From: Vreelandella nanhaiensis
GTDB taxonomy: Bacteria > Pseudomonadota > Gammaproteobacteria > Pseudomonadales > Halomonadaceae
Length of the DNA stretch: 64,000 nt
NCBI RefSeq assembly: GCF_003990185.1
Contig: NZ_RZHF01000006.1
Span: forward strand, 245,144-309,143
Direction of reading: 5' to 3'
The translations under genes and the position numbers were made by a program. Under the pieces are notes generated by a model. That model searched no databases. It was not told the origin of the DNA and saw only the letters and a program-made list of their open reading frames with translations. Shown piece by piece: positions 8,712-19,766 of the stretch; within the stretch, counting starts at the first letter, position 1, and each line of letters starts with the position of its first letter.

Positions 8712-9743
8712 TCAGTTTCGAAGCATCTGTATATCCTTCACAACGATATCGCCCTCAACGACGACAGGCTCATCGTCCAAAAATAGAGAGCAATTGCGCA
8801 TGGGGATATCCAGATGGCAAGCCGTATCGTTGGGCCCGCCCAATTCATTATTGGGGCCGGTGGAGAACATCACATTGCCATAAAAACTGCGCGGCTCCAT
8901 GCCCATCCCACCGGGGAACTCACCGGGTACCATGCGGTGCCACTTGGCATCAGGGTTCATGCCCCAGCCAACATGGCTCATGCCCAGGCCACGCTTGTCG
9001 TTGAAGCTATCCATGTAGGATTTAACCAGCTCGGCATCCAGACCACCCCGAATATCGGTAATCCAGCCCTTCTTGATAGTGTAGGTGATCGGCTCGCGGA
9101 CATACATGTTCTGAGGCAACAGGACATCGCCGGGCGCCACGACGATGGTGCCGTCTACACCATCATCATCACCGCCTGTAAACACAAAACCGGACGGCCA
9201 ATGGTCCCAACGGCCAGGTTCATCGGTACACGCATATTCGGCAACTGTCGGGTAGGTATTCAGCTGGTAAGTAACGTCGGTGCCATGGGCGGAGGTGATG
9301 CGCATTACCTTGGCCTTGGCTAGTAGCTCGGCGGCGATCTCGACCTTCTCTCTCAGCTCCTGGGTCGGCAGCATACGCGCCAGCAGTTCAGGCGGTTCCA
9401 CCGCGGTAAGAATCCGCGTGCCTGCTGCCTGAATGGCCATCTGTTCAGGGGAGAACAACAGGAAAATGCAGTCTATGAGCATGTCGCAGTTCTTGAGCGC
9501 CTCCACCGCCTCAGGCATGGCGGCAAGCCCTGTAGAGCCAACGTTCCACCCTCCCATAAGCGGCGGTGACGGCAGGCGCATATGGTACATATTGGCGCCC
9601 AAACGTTGCCCGGCGGCCATGAAAGCATCGGCATAATCGAGCCGGTCGTTGCCCTGGGTCAGCACGATGAGTCTTTCATCGGACTGGACGCCAGACATTT
9701 TCAACTGGTGAAGACAGATTTCCGTAAAGCTTGCGTGATCCAT
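8712..9743 (-). CDS. nicX: 2,5-dihydroxypyridine 5,6-dioxygenase NicX
   Basis: A 343-residue cytosolic enzyme that opens the ring of 2,5-dihydroxypyridine to N-formylmaleamate using Fe(II) and O2. It belongs to the M29-peptidase-like fold. His257 (in GLGMSHVGWG), His310 and Asp312 (in ACHLDIPMRN) lie exactly eight positions before the iron ligands His265, His318 and Asp320 that I recall for P. putida NicX, so spacing of the whole metal site is preserved. Ribosome site AGGAG precedes the ATG at 9743. It is the last gene of the minus-strand nic unit, 124 bases after the symporter, and may have its own processing or promoter. Confidence 0.93.
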   Translation of the reverse strand: MDHASFTEICLHQLKMSGVQSDERLIVLTQGNDRLDYADAFMAAGQRLGANMYHMRLPSPPLMGGWNVGSTGLAAMPEAVEALKNCDMLIDCIFLLFSPEQMAIQAAGTRILTAVEPPELLARMLPTQELREKVEIAAELLAKAKVMRITSAHGTDVTYQLNTYPTVAEYACTDEPGRWDHWPSGFVFTGGDDDGVDGTIVVAPGDVLLPQNMYVREPITYTIKKGWITDIRGGLDAELVKSYMDSFNDKRGLGMSHVGWGMNPDAKWHRMVPGEFPGGMGMEPRSFYGNVMFSTGPNNELGGPNDTACHLDIPMRNCSLFLDDEPVVVEGDIVVKDIQMLRN

Positions 9744-9867
9744 AACGACTCCTGCATATCGTCAGCATGACGTTGAAGGCGGTAGCCTCTGCCCCGACGC
9801 TGGCTGTATTTACCAGCCCAGCATCGAGGCAGACGGTTATCAAGAGATAGCATCGGTAGGAATAGTC

Positions 9868-11379
9868 CTACACAGCGGCTTTCTGAGATGACGGCGCACT
9901 GACCGGAGCGCGCTTCTTACGTCCCAGCTCTTCGGAAATAGCGCTCAGGAAGACATCGGCCGAAGCCTTGTGCGGCTTGGTGGCAAGGCTTACGCCCACA
10001 AAAAGGAACGTCGAGACAAAGATGCCCCAAATACCGGCGGGTAAACCCAGCAGGGAGTTACCCGTAGCATACATAACCAGCACGAACACACTGGTACCCA
10101 CGACGCTTGCCAGCGCACCGGCAGCAGTGCCACGCTTCCAGTAGAAAGCCCCGATAATGGCGGGCACCATGGCGACCAGGCCTGATGAAGCCGCCACTGA
10201 AAGTACGGCAATCAAATCCAGCTGCAGCTCAGCGAAGCCTAATGCCAGCAACGCAATAACCGGGACGACGATCTTGCCCATCAGCAGCTGGCGCTTTTCA
10301 TCCACCCCTGTTTTGGCGTTGGCATAGACATCCCGGGACAGCATGGAGGCCAAGGTCAGCATGATCGAATCGATCGTTGAGACGGCAGCGGCCATGATAC
10401 CGATCATAACGATGACACCCAGCACCGGCGGGATAAAGTCAGATGCAAGCAGTGCCGGTGTTGCAAGGTCGGCGCGCGCAAGATCGGGAAACGCAGCAAG
10501 CGCCGAGAAGCCCCACAGCACGGATACCAGTGTATAAATGAAGCCGAATACCAGAAAACCGATTAGCATCTGACGCATGGAGCGCAAGGAAGACGGCATG
10601 AAAAGACGCTGGCTTACCTGCGGATTGGATAGACTGAAGAAGAACCAGGGAATGCTCAAGCCCAGGAAGGTGACCAGGCTAAAAAGCCCCGGCCCCGGCA
10701 CGCTGAGCGAGGCGGGATGCTCGGTTGCAAGCGTGCCGAACAGGCCGCTAAAGCCACCCAGCCCCTGGATGACCAGAAAGGCCACCAGCGTCGAGGCAAC
10801 GATCATCATCAAAGCCTGTAACGAGTCGGTCCACATCACTGAACGAATACCGGCAATATAGGAGAAGAAAACCGCTATCACCGTTGCCATTACCACCCCC
10901 GTGGTAAACGTGATGGCACCATCGGTCATGCCTTCCAGAAGGTAGCCCACCCCAGCGAGCTGAACGGCAGAGTAAGGGATCAGAAAGATACAGCTGGCAA
11001 TCGAGACAGCCATCGCCACATGCTTGCTGTTATAGCGATGTCCCAACATTTCACTGGGAGTGACGAAGCCAAACTTTTTGCCGACCGCCCAAAAACGCGG
11101 GCCAAAAACGGCCACCAGCGAAACACCAGCAAAATAGATGATCTCAAAACCCAGCGCGCCGACGCCGCCGGCATAGGTTAAACCCGCCAAGCCCACCATC
11201 ATGAAAGCGCTATAGGTTGTCGCGCTGTAGCTCAGCGCCGACACAAAACCATTCATCTGCCGGTTGCCAAGGAAGTAGCCCGACATACTTTCCGCTGGCC
11301 CCTGACGGGAGAGGAAGGCAATACCGACCGCGATCAGCAGATAGATGGCAATTGACCACCAGATCATTGACTCAGTCAT
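9868..11379 (-). CDS. Sodium:solute symporter (SSS family), probable nicotinate uptake
   Basis: A 503-residue protein with about 13 membrane segments. MSGYFLGNRQMNGFVSALSY near the N-terminus, PSEMLGHRYNSKHVAM, and the IMAAAVSTIDSIMLTLASMLSRD block (the Na2-site Ser/Thr region) identify the SSS family. Start at 11379 has GAGGAG eight bases upstream and overlaps the end of the DUF3311 gene by eight bases; a longer in-frame start at 11481 would lie wholly inside that gene. P. putida uses an MFS carrier (NicT) in its nic cluster; this symporter sits in that role, so nicotinate or a pathway intermediate is the inferred substrate. Confidence 0.85.
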   Translation of the reverse strand: MTESMIWWSIAIYLLIAVGIAFLSRQGPAESMSGYFLGNRQMNGFVSALSYSATTYSAFMMVGLAGLTYAGGVGALGFEIIYFAGVSLVAVFGPRFWAVGKKFGFVTPSEMLGHRYNSKHVAMAVSIASCIFLIPYSAVQLAGVGYLLEGMTDGAITFTTGVVMATVIAVFFSYIAGIRSVMWTDSLQALMMIVASTLVAFLVIQGLGGFSGLFGTLATEHPASLSVPGPGLFSLVTFLGLSIPWFFFSLSNPQVSQRLFMPSSLRSMRQMLIGFLVFGFIYTLVSVLWGFSALAAFPDLARADLATPALLASDFIPPVLGVIVMIGIMAAAVSTIDSIMLTLASMLSRDVYANAKTGVDEKRQLLMGKIVVPVIALLALGFAELQLDLIAVLSVAASSGLVAMVPAIIGAFYWKRGTAAGALASVVGTSVFVLVMYATGNSLLGLPAGIWGIFVSTFLFVGVSLATKPHKASADVFLSAISEELGRKKRAPVSAPSSQKAAV

Positions 11380-11560
11380 GGTCGTGCTCCTCGAAATCCT
11401 TAGTAATGAAGATGTTAAGTGCAATAACCACAAGCCCCGCACAGGTCCAGAAGAGGAAACTGCCGTACCAGGCCGCGACATTCGTTAGTAGGGTGTAGGG
11501 CACAAGACAGCTCAAAAGAACCACTATCCAGACTGTCCATATCCACTTGCTGCGTTTCAT
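11372..11560 (-). CDS. DUF3311 small membrane protein, symporter partner
   Basis: A 62-residue protein with two membrane segments (about residues 7-25 and 30-52) and an acidic tail FEEHDHD. Small DUF3311 proteins are regularly encoded directly ahead of SSS symporters, as here, where the reading frames overlap by eight bases. It begins 21 bases after the nicB homologue, so it is part of the nic operon. It is likely a small accessory subunit of the symporter; the function of the family is not established. Confidence 0.75.
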   Translation of the reverse strand: MKRSKWIWTVWIVVLLSCLVPYTLLTNVAAWYGSFLFWTCAGLVVIALNIFITKDFEEHDHD

Positions 11561-11581
11561 GATCCACCTCGTTTTGTAGTG

Positions 11582-14500
11582 TCAGAGAGAAGAGGGCGTA
11601 TTGTTGTGATGAGGCTGGCGTATTGCGGCAACGCGTTGTTCAAGTTGTTGCCAGGGAGGTGCCTCGGGCGCGAAGCGTGCCCGTAGATAGGTTGCCAGGG
11701 TAGCGACTTGCGTGTCGCTGAAGCTGTCGGCAAACCCCGGCATGTTACCTACACCAGGGACGGTGTCAGCATGCACACCGCCTAAAATCGATTGAATAAC
11801 GTTATCGGGACGATCGCTGTGCAGATTGGTATTCAGCGCAAGCGACGTTCGGGCTCGGGTAAACGATGGCAAGCCATTATCCAAGTGACAGGCTGCGCAG
11901 GCACCTTCAAATAAACGCTCCCCTTCCTCCATGCCGCTGGGACTAACCGCCGCTGCGGCCAAGCGGCGCTGGGCTTCGGCTTGCTGTGTCTCACTGTCTC
12001 CAGACGGCGCTTCCATCTGCTGCGCTACATAATGGGCAATGGCGCGAACGTCATACTCGGGCAGTTCGCTCAACCCGGCAACCACGGGTGCCATAGGCCC
12101 CGAAGCCACGCCATGCAATGCCGATTCGCCGTGGCGTAAATAGTCGTATAGCGAGCTCTCGCTCCAGCCAACGGGTGATCGCGAAAGCGTGTTCAAGGCA
12201 GGCGCTTCCCATCCATCCACTACGGCACCGGCAAAGTAGTACTTGCCGCCCTTTTCCGCACCCATCGCATTGCGCGGACTATGGCAGGCACTGCAATGCC
12301 CGAGCCCTTCAGCGAGATAAGCGCCGCGATTGTAGAGTTCGCTTTGCGCAGGGTCCGGCTGAAAAGGTTTTGGATCGTGATAAAGCGCATTCCAGGGCGC
12401 CATGAGCGCACGCACATTGAAAGGAAACGATAGATCATTTTTGGGCACTGGCGCCGATACAGCAGGCTGGGCCATCAGGTAAGCATAAAGCGCCTGAAGG
12501 TCGGCATCGCTGGTCTTGGCAAATGCCGTGTAGGGGAATGCAGGATACAGATGACGGCCATCACGGCTGATCCCGTGGCGCATCGCGCGTTCGAACGCAG
12601 CGTACGACCACCGGCCAATTCCCGTCGCCTCATCAGGCGTAATGTTCGTGCTATAAAGCGTGCCGAACGGCGTATCAAAAGCGTGACCGCCGGTATTTAC
12701 CGCGCCACCTTCGACGGTGTGGCAAGCGGCACAATCGCCTGCCGCCGCCACCAGCCGCCCACGTTCGATAGTTTCAGCAGAATAAAGAGTCGCTACCGGT
12801 CGGGAGACCGGTGCAACCGCCCCTTTCCAGGGCCAGGCCATGGCCGCACTACCGGCAACCGTCATAAAAGCAGCGGCCGCTAGCCATTTACGACGTGGCG
12901 ATCTGTCTTTTCGGGATAAAAGCAGGCTATCGCGGCCTGTGGATGCATCCATACCCTGCTCTTGCAGCGCCTGCCGCACCCGGCTAGCCGTGAAAGGCGG
13001 CTGTCGAAAACGTATACCTGTGGCATCGAACAACGCATTGGCGATGACGGCGACACCCGGCGAAAACTCGGTATCCTCCAGAGTAGCTGGCAATGTAGAA
13101 GAAGTTTCATTTGACGTCATCGCCTGCCTTTCAAACAAAGGCTGGCGCCTCGCCAATGGCGTATTTTGCTTATCCTTCAGGCGGCCATCGCCCCACTCAT
13201 CGAAAGCCGGCTCACTTCCCAGCAGTGGGCTCGCTTCACCTAATACACGCGCTTGAAGCGTGTGTTGCAAATGCGTTGTATCAACTTCGATGCCCGAATC
13301 CTGACCTACGACCAGACGCGTCAACTGCACAGTTCCCGTGACCCGGTTGACCTCGACGTCGGCAATCCAGGCAGAGCGTACGCCACTGTCCAGACGCTGT
13401 TGACGGTCGGGTAGCTGTGCATAGGCCAAACCACGCCCCTGTAACAGGTCACTCGACGCTGCTCGAGAAGGAGTATTTGTCTGCCAGTCAGCTCGCTTGG
13501 CAACCGATTCAATAAGCTCGCGACCTCGCGCATCGCCAAGATAACGCAGGCGTAACGCTAGCGGGTTCTGGCCGCGTGCATGAGCGACTTCATCGAGAAA
13601 TGATTCACGAGCGAACGTTTGCTGAATACCCAGCAGGGTATCGCTCAACGGCTGCCCCGAGGGGGCCCCGGTATGCGCCGATAGATACGCGTTTTGGAAG
13701 GTATACGGAGAATACAGCGGCTTTTCAGTATCCTCTAAAACGCTCTGCACGGGCGCTCGCCCGCTCAGAAACAGCCCAACGGCCGTTACCTCGCCACTGG
13801 CATGCGCCTGCCGGTAGCGATAACGCTCAATGTGATTCTCTTCATCAAAGGCGGCACTTAATGATAGGCGTTGCGCTTGCCCGAGCGCCTTAACATCAAC
13901 GCTGTATTGCGCATCCAGCCATACAGCGACCGGATGGCCCAGCGCGCGCGCCATCAGGGCAGCATCCACGGCGGCATCGTCACCACAATGGCGGCCAAGC
14001 CCAGATGCCATGCGCCGTTCTGCTCCCTCGCTGGTATAAAGCGCTATTTGCTCCATTTCCAATGTCGTTAGGGCACTCAAATCCTGGCGCAGCGCTTCCG
14101 GCGTTGTGGTTTGTGTCCAAACCTCAAGGCGGTCGTTTCGATACTCGGCAACCACCCAGCCTTCGGCTTCCCCCCAGCGCATGCGGCTGGGCCAGCCGTA
14201 GTCGCGTTCATATCTGTCAGTGTGGCTACCTTCGACATCGGCTACGCCAGTTTTTTTGTTTGCTGGGGTCTTGCGGCTTTCTTCGTTTGTGCGTGTTTGC
14301 TGTGCTGGCGTAGCCGATAGCGGGTCGTGTGGCTGCCAGCTTAGGATCAGGCGCTTAGCGGCATCACGCGCGTTTTCAATACTGTTTGCCACGACCCCAA
14401 CAAAATTGCCCTCAACTACAGCCTTTGCTTCATATGGTAATGCCTTCAGTGCCGACGTATCGATGTGCGCCAGCCGATCACACGTAAAATGTTCGCCGCT

Positions 14501-14605
14501 CCAGCGGTAGTGAGGCGGACGCACCACAACACCGTAGCGCACGTTCTCGAAACCGGTGGACAAGGCAGTCTGATAGGGCTGCACCGTAGAATGGGACTCA
14601 GTCAT
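11582..14605 (-). CDS. nicB: NicB homologue: truncated, degenerate molybdenum-hydroxylase domain fused to three cytochrome c domains
   Basis: A 1007-residue protein. Residues ~15-550 align with the second part of xanthine-dehydrogenase-type molybdenum subunits, residues ~573-593 are one membrane span (KWLAAAAFMTVAGSAAMAW), and the rest carries three haem c sites: CAACH at ~625, CSACH at ~771 and CAACH at ~903. P. putida NicB has the same order but ~1187 residues. The missing part is the N-terminal ~220 residues of the molybdenum domain. Cofactor-contacting motifs are also lost: the catalytic Glu of GES is replaced by Asp (LEDTEFSPG), and the PFQ-HGS loop reads WPSRMRWGE. It probably no longer binds molybdopterin and acts as the electron-transfer subunit. 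Start at 14605 overlaps nicA by eight bases; an in-frame ATG at 14680 lies deep in nicA. Confidence 0.85.
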   Translation of the reverse strand: MTESHSTVQPYQTALSTGFENVRYGVVVRPPHYRWSGEHFTCDRLAHIDTSALKALPYEAKAVVEGNFVGVVANSIENARDAAKRLILSWQPHDPLSATPAQQTRTNEESRKTPANKKTGVADVEGSHTDRYERDYGWPSRMRWGEAEGWVVAEYRNDRLEVWTQTTTPEALRQDLSALTTLEMEQIALYTSEGAERRMASGLGRHCGDDAAVDAALMARALGHPVAVWLDAQYSVDVKALGQAQRLSLSAAFDEENHIERYRYRQAHASGEVTAVGLFLSGRAPVQSVLEDTEKPLYSPYTFQNAYLSAHTGAPSGQPLSDTLLGIQQTFARESFLDEVAHARGQNPLALRLRYLGDARGRELIESVAKRADWQTNTPSRAASSDLLQGRGLAYAQLPDRQQRLDSGVRSAWIADVEVNRVTGTVQLTRLVVGQDSGIEVDTTHLQHTLQARVLGEASPLLGSEPAFDEWGDGRLKDKQNTPLARRQPLFERQAMTSNETSSTLPATLEDTEFSPGVAVIANALFDATGIRFRQPPFTASRVRQALQEQGMDASTGRDSLLLSRKDRSPRRKWLAAAAFMTVAGSAAMAWPWKGAVAPVSRPVATLYSAETIERGRLVAAAGDCAACHTVEGGAVNTGGHAFDTPFGTLYSTNITPDEATGIGRWSYAAFERAMRHGISRDGRHLYPAFPYTAFAKTSDADLQALYAYLMAQPAVSAPVPKNDLSFPFNVRALMAPWNALYHDPKPFQPDPAQSELYNRGAYLAEGLGHCSACHSPRNAMGAEKGGKYYFAGAVVDGWEAPALNTLSRSPVGWSESSLYDYLRHGESALHGVASGPMAPVVAGLSELPEYDVRAIAHYVAQQMEAPSGDSETQQAEAQRRLAAAAVSPSGMEEGERLFEGACAACHLDNGLPSFTRARTSLALNTNLHSDRPDNVIQSILGGVHADTVPGVGNMPGFADSFSDTQVATLATYLRARFAPEAPPWQQLEQRVAAIRQPHHNNTPSSL

Positions 14606-15083
14606 CAATGCCTCCCAACGCCGCAGCGTTGAGGGCGACAGCGCGATGGGCGGCATCCAGGATTTCCAGGTGCGTGCCACAACGACAAAGATGATGCTCC
14701 AGCGCCGCCCCTATCTGTCCAGAAGAGGGGGCGGAGGTGTGATTCAACAACGAACGGATGCTGATAATCATGCCATTCAGGCAATAGCCACATTGTGCTG
14801 CCTGCGCATCGATAAACGCCTGTTGGACGGGGTCCAGGCGGTCCTTATCGGCCAGCCCATCCAGCGTCGTCACTTCACGTCCAACCACCGAGGCGACTGT
14901 CAGCACGCAGGCTCTGGCAGCCATGCCATCCACCAGCACACTGCACGCACCGCATTCGCCCAGCCCGCAGCCATACTTCGGGCCGTTCAGCGCCAGGTCA
15001 TTACGCAGTGCGTTGAGCAGAGGTGTTGTGGGCGGAATGGCCAGCTCAACGTTCTGTCCATTCACTTTTAGCTTCAGCGTCAT
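14598..15083 (-). CDS. nicA: Nicotinate dehydrogenase small [2Fe-2S] subunit NicA
   Basis: A 161-residue iron-sulfur subunit with two [2Fe-2S] sites: plant-type Cys39, Cys44, Cys47 and Cys59 (KYGCGLGECGACSVL), and the four-helix-bundle site Cys98, Cys101, Cys133 and Cys135 (CGYC...CRCG). It passes electrons from the molybdenum site during hydroxylation of nicotinate to 6-hydroxynicotinate. It is first in the minus-strand operon, overlapping the nicB homologue. The small subunits of isoquinoline and CO dehydrogenases share this fold, but the rest of the cluster fixes the nicotinate assignment. Confidence 0.93.
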   Translation of the reverse strand: MTLKLKVNGQNVELAIPPTTPLLNALRNDLALNGPKYGCGLGECGACSVLVDGMAARACVLTVASVVGREVTTLDGLADKDRLDPVQQAFIDAQAAQCGYCLNGMIISIRSLLNHTSAPSSGQIGAALEHHLCRCGTHLEILDAAHRAVALNAAALGGIDD

Positions 15084-15207
15084 AGGGAATTATCATCGTT
15101 ATTGTTAAAGCAAATATTTTTAGAGTTTTTTATTAATCGGCAGTACTAAGGTAATTGTTAATTATTTTTAACCATATTTGATCTACCGGGGTCGCTCCAC
15201 CTCTGAT

Positions 15208-15224
15208 GCACCTGCCCGGTGCAG
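15208..15224. promoter_or_regulatory. Perfect palindrome in the nicA-nicC control region
   Basis: TGCACC (15208-15213), five-base spacer, GGTGCA (15219-15224). It is GC-rich within A+T-rich surroundings and lies on the nicA side, so it is a candidate operator for the nicA operon. Which protein binds is unknown. Confidence 0.4.
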
Positions 15225-15417
15225 CCTGGCCCAACCCGCTTAAAAATAGTGCATACATTACAAATACACGACTATAAAACATATACCACTCTACTCTAAC
15301 ATCTCGCAAGTTTTTTATAAAAATAGCCGAAGAACATATAAATACCTATATCTTATAGAAGGTTACATAAAATCAAATAAAGATTAAAATTATCTTATGA
15401 TTTCGGTTTATTTTTCC

Positions 15418-17530
<2,113 letters not shown>

Positions 17531-17543
17531 GAGACCGATTGCC

Positions 17544-18305
17544 ATGACGCTTAAAACCAAGACCTACCGCATCGGCCAGATCGTGCCGAGCTCCAATATC
17601 ACCATGGAGACGGAAATTCCCGCCATGCTCACCGCACGGCAATTGATACGCCCCGAGCGCTTCACTTTTCACTCCAGCCGCATGCGTATGAAAACCGTGA
17701 GCAAAGATGAGCTGGCCGCCATGGATGGGGAATCCGACCGCTGCGCGCTGGAACTTTCCGACGCTGCCGTGGACGTCATGGGGTACGCCTGCCTAGTGGC
17801 CATCATGTCTATGGGCCCGGGCTATCACCGTGAGTCCCAGAAGCGCCTACGCAGCCGCACTGAAGAAAATGGCTGCGATACGCCGGTCGTCACCAGCGCC
17901 GGCGCCCTGGTAGATGCCCTACACGTAATGAAAGCCAAACGCGTAGTCGTGGTAGCTCCCTATATGAAGCCGCTGACTGAAATGGTGGTGGATTACATTC
18001 GTCAGGAAAACATCGAGGTGGTCGACTACCGGGCGCTGGAAATTCCCAACAACCTGGACGTGGCGCGTCATGACCCGGCCAAGCTGCCCGAAATCGTCGC
18101 CAGTCTAGACTTGAGCGATATCGATGCCATCGTGCTTTCGGCCTGCGTACAGATGCCCTCACTACCGGCCGTCGCCAAGGTCGAGGCGCTGACCGGCAAG
18201 CCGGTGGTGACCGCCGCCATCGCCACTACTTACGCCATGCTCAAAGCACTGGACCTGGAACCGGTGGTGCCCGGCGCTGGCGCCCTGCTCTCCGGCGCTT
18301 ACTAG
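17544..18305 (+). CDS. nicE: Maleate cis-trans isomerase NicE
   Basis: A 253-residue member of the Asp/Glu racemase superfamily that isomerises maleate to fumarate, linking the pathway to the TCA cycle. The opening RIGQIVPSSNITMETEIPAM is highly characteristic. The two catalytic cysteines are Cys83 (MGYACLVAIMSMGPGYH) and Cys201 (VLSACVQMPSLPAV). Start at 17544 is chosen because an upstream in-frame ATG at 17475 lies inside nicD. It follows nicD by 13 bases. Confidence 0.94.
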   Translation: MTLKTKTYRIGQIVPSSNITMETEIPAMLTARQLIRPERFTFHSSRMRMKTVSKDELAAMDGESDRCALELSDAAVDVMGYACLVAIMSMGPGYHRESQKRLRSRTEENGCDTPVVTSAGALVDALHVMKAKRVVVVAPYMKPLTEMVVDYIRQENIEVVDYRALEIPNNLDVARHDPAKLPEIVASLDLSDIDAIVLSACVQMPSLPAVAKVEALTGKPVVTAAIATTYAMLKALDLEPVVPGAGALLSGAY

Positions 18306-18315
18306 GAGCTTACCC

Positions 18316-18987
18316 ATGGCGACTCATGATGCGACTCAAGACAGCTCGGCCCAGGAGAACTCGGCCCAGGAGAACTATCGGGGCGTCTGGGATGGGCGCA
18401 TCGGCTTCGGGCGCAAGGCGGCGCTTTTGGTGGTGGACTTCATGCAGGGCTACGTGTTGAAGGAGTCGCCGCTCTACGCTCCAGGCGTTGTGGAGGCTGT
18501 GGCCAATATGCCACCACTTCTCGATGCTGCCCGCCAGAGCGGGACCCCGGTTATCCACACCAATATCCTCTACCACGCGCCGGATCAAATCGATGGCGGC
18601 ATCTGGGTGAAGAAATCGCCGGTCATGCGCGCCATGGTGCCAGGCAACCCCTTCGCCGAGTTCTGCACTGAAGTGGTGCCGAGTTCAACGGAGCCGGTCA
18701 TTACCAAACAGTACGCGAGCGCCTTCTTTGGCACCTCGCTTACCGCCATGCTGGTGGCGATGGGCGTAGACACGATCATCGTCACCGGCTGCTCGACCAG
18801 CGGCTGCATTCGTGCCACCGCCGTCGACGGCCTACAGCACGGCTTTCGCGTGATGGTGGTGCGCGACTGCGTGGGCGACCGCCATTCTGATCCGCACGAG
18901 GCGAATTTGTTCGATATCGACAGCAAGTACGGCGATGTCATCGACCGCCAGGCAGCGATTGATCATTTGCTGAACCATAGCTCTTAA
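18316..18987 (+). CDS. nicF: Maleamate amidohydrolase NicF
   Basis: A 223-residue isochorismatase-like cysteine hydrolase that cleaves maleamate to maleate and ammonia. The triad is Asp41 (LLVVDFMQGY), Lys131 (VITKQYASAFFGT) and Cys164 (CSTSGCIRATA). The N-terminus is about 12 residues longer than usual, and part of it is an exact 15-base tandem repeat (18345-18374) encoding SAQEN twice. Last gene of nicCDEF, closed by a terminator. In the pathway NicF acts before NicE although the gene comes after it. Confidence 0.93.
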   Translation: MATHDATQDSSAQENSAQENYRGVWDGRIGFGRKAALLVVDFMQGYVLKESPLYAPGVVEAVANMPPLLDAARQSGTPVIHTNILYHAPDQIDGGIWVKKSPVMRAMVPGNPFAEFCTEVVPSSTEPVITKQYASAFFGTSLTAMLVAMGVDTIIVTGCSTSGCIRATAVDGLQHGFRVMVVRDCVGDRHSDPHEANLFDIDSKYGDVIDRQAAIDHLLNHSS

Positions 18988-19013
18988 GTACACAAGCAGG
19001 AAGAGCAACTAAG

Positions 19014-19043
19014 AGCCCCTTTTGCAAATCAAAGGGGCTTTTT
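19014..19043 (+). terminator. nicCDEF terminator
   Basis: Nine-base stem AGCCCCTTT / AAAGGGGCT (19014-19022 and 19031-19039) followed by a T-run to 19043. A good intrinsic terminator, placed between the convergent nicF and nicR genes. Confidence 0.9.
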
Positions 19044-19063
19044 GTATCAGGCCATCATATATT

Positions 19064-19564
19064 TCAGTTATTCACTGTTGGTGAACCAGGGTCTGCATTC
19101 ATTTTCTCCAGCAGGTGCATCAGCGCGACGCGCTCAGCGGGGTTGAGGTTTTGCATGGTGGCATCACTGATCTTTTGGGCGTTGGGCACCATTGCCTCAA
19201 CGATGGCGGCCCCGGCTTCGGTAATCACCACCATCACCTTGCGTTGATCATTGGGGTCAGTGGTCAGCGTGACCCATTCGCGGGCTTTGAGACGCTTGAT
19301 CACACCTCGAACAGTGGCCGGATCAATAGCCGTGGCGTTAACGATGTCGGTCAAGGAGCTGGACCCTCGCTCCATCACAGTGCACAAGGTGACAAACTGA
19401 ATGGCCGTTAGCTGCTTATCGCAGACGTGGCGCTGGAAAATGGCGATATGGCGCTGATAGGCCTTACGTAGCAAATGGCCGACCTGTTCTGAAAAATCGT
19501 ACCCCTGCTCAGACGGCGTAGGGTGCTCATTCTTTTGGACGTCGTGGGAACGGTCCGATGTCAT
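19064..19564 (-). CDS. nicR: MarR family regulator of nicotinate degradation (NicR-like)
   Basis: A 166-residue MarR-type winged-helix protein. The DNA-binding part reads LTDIVNATAIDPATVRGVIKRLKAREWVTLTTDPNDQRKV (~residues 75-115). P. putida NicR, a MarR repressor, is released by 6-hydroxynicotinate; its counterpart here stands between nicF and the second molybdenum-subunit gene, to which it is divergent. It therefore probably controls nicC, nicA and the gene at 19767. Ribosome site AAGGAG precedes the ATG at 19564. A tiny upstream frame overlaps its start. Confidence 0.85.
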   Translation of the reverse strand: MTSDRSHDVQKNEHPTPSEQGYDFSEQVGHLLRKAYQRHIAIFQRHVCDKQLTAIQFVTLCTVMERGSSSLTDIVNATAIDPATVRGVIKRLKAREWVTLTTDPNDQRKVMVVITEAGAAIVEAMVPNAQKISDATMQNLNPAERVALMHLLEKMNADPGSPTVNN

Positions 19565-19596
19565 TCAAACTCCTTGCTGATGCGCAGTGATGTCAT
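19561..19596 (-). CDS. Possible 11-codon leader peptide upstream of nicR
   Basis: ATG at 19596 opens a frame MTSLRISKEFE whose TGA overlaps the nicR ATG (ATGA). A 12-base direct repeat GATGTCATTCAA (19557-19568 and 19589-19600) covers both start codons, so the leader begins with the same MTS as NicR. It may couple translation, or may simply be a duplicated start region. Nothing shows that it is translated. Confidence 0.3.
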   Translation of the reverse strand: MTSLRISKEFE

Positions 19597-19766
19597 TCAA
19601 GTATGGCAGTGGAAAAAAGTTATGGAGAGCTTTACGTATAACGCGAGAATTACCGCTTGTTTCTCCGCTAATTTATGGCGTACACATTATAAATTTATAT
19701 TAAACTCAAGCAACCTCTCGCTATAAATGAACGATCTGAGCATCTAAAAATAACCAAGGAGGCCAC

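Noticed and set aside
9797..9823. GCTGG-rich hairpin between the symporter and nicX genes as a terminator
   Set aside because: Imperfect stem and no T-run; possibly an mRNA processing site but not supportable as a terminator.
13871..14071. Plus-strand open frames within the nicB homologue, and many similar frames opposite katG, pntAB and nicEF
   Set aside because: They lie wholly antisense to genes with clear family motifs and have no ribosome sites or recognisable products; high-GC shadow frames.
14606..14680. Longer N-terminus for the nicB homologue from the ATG at 14680
   Set aside because: The extra 25 codons lie inside nicA, lack similarity to the missing molybdenum-domain part and have no ribosome site.
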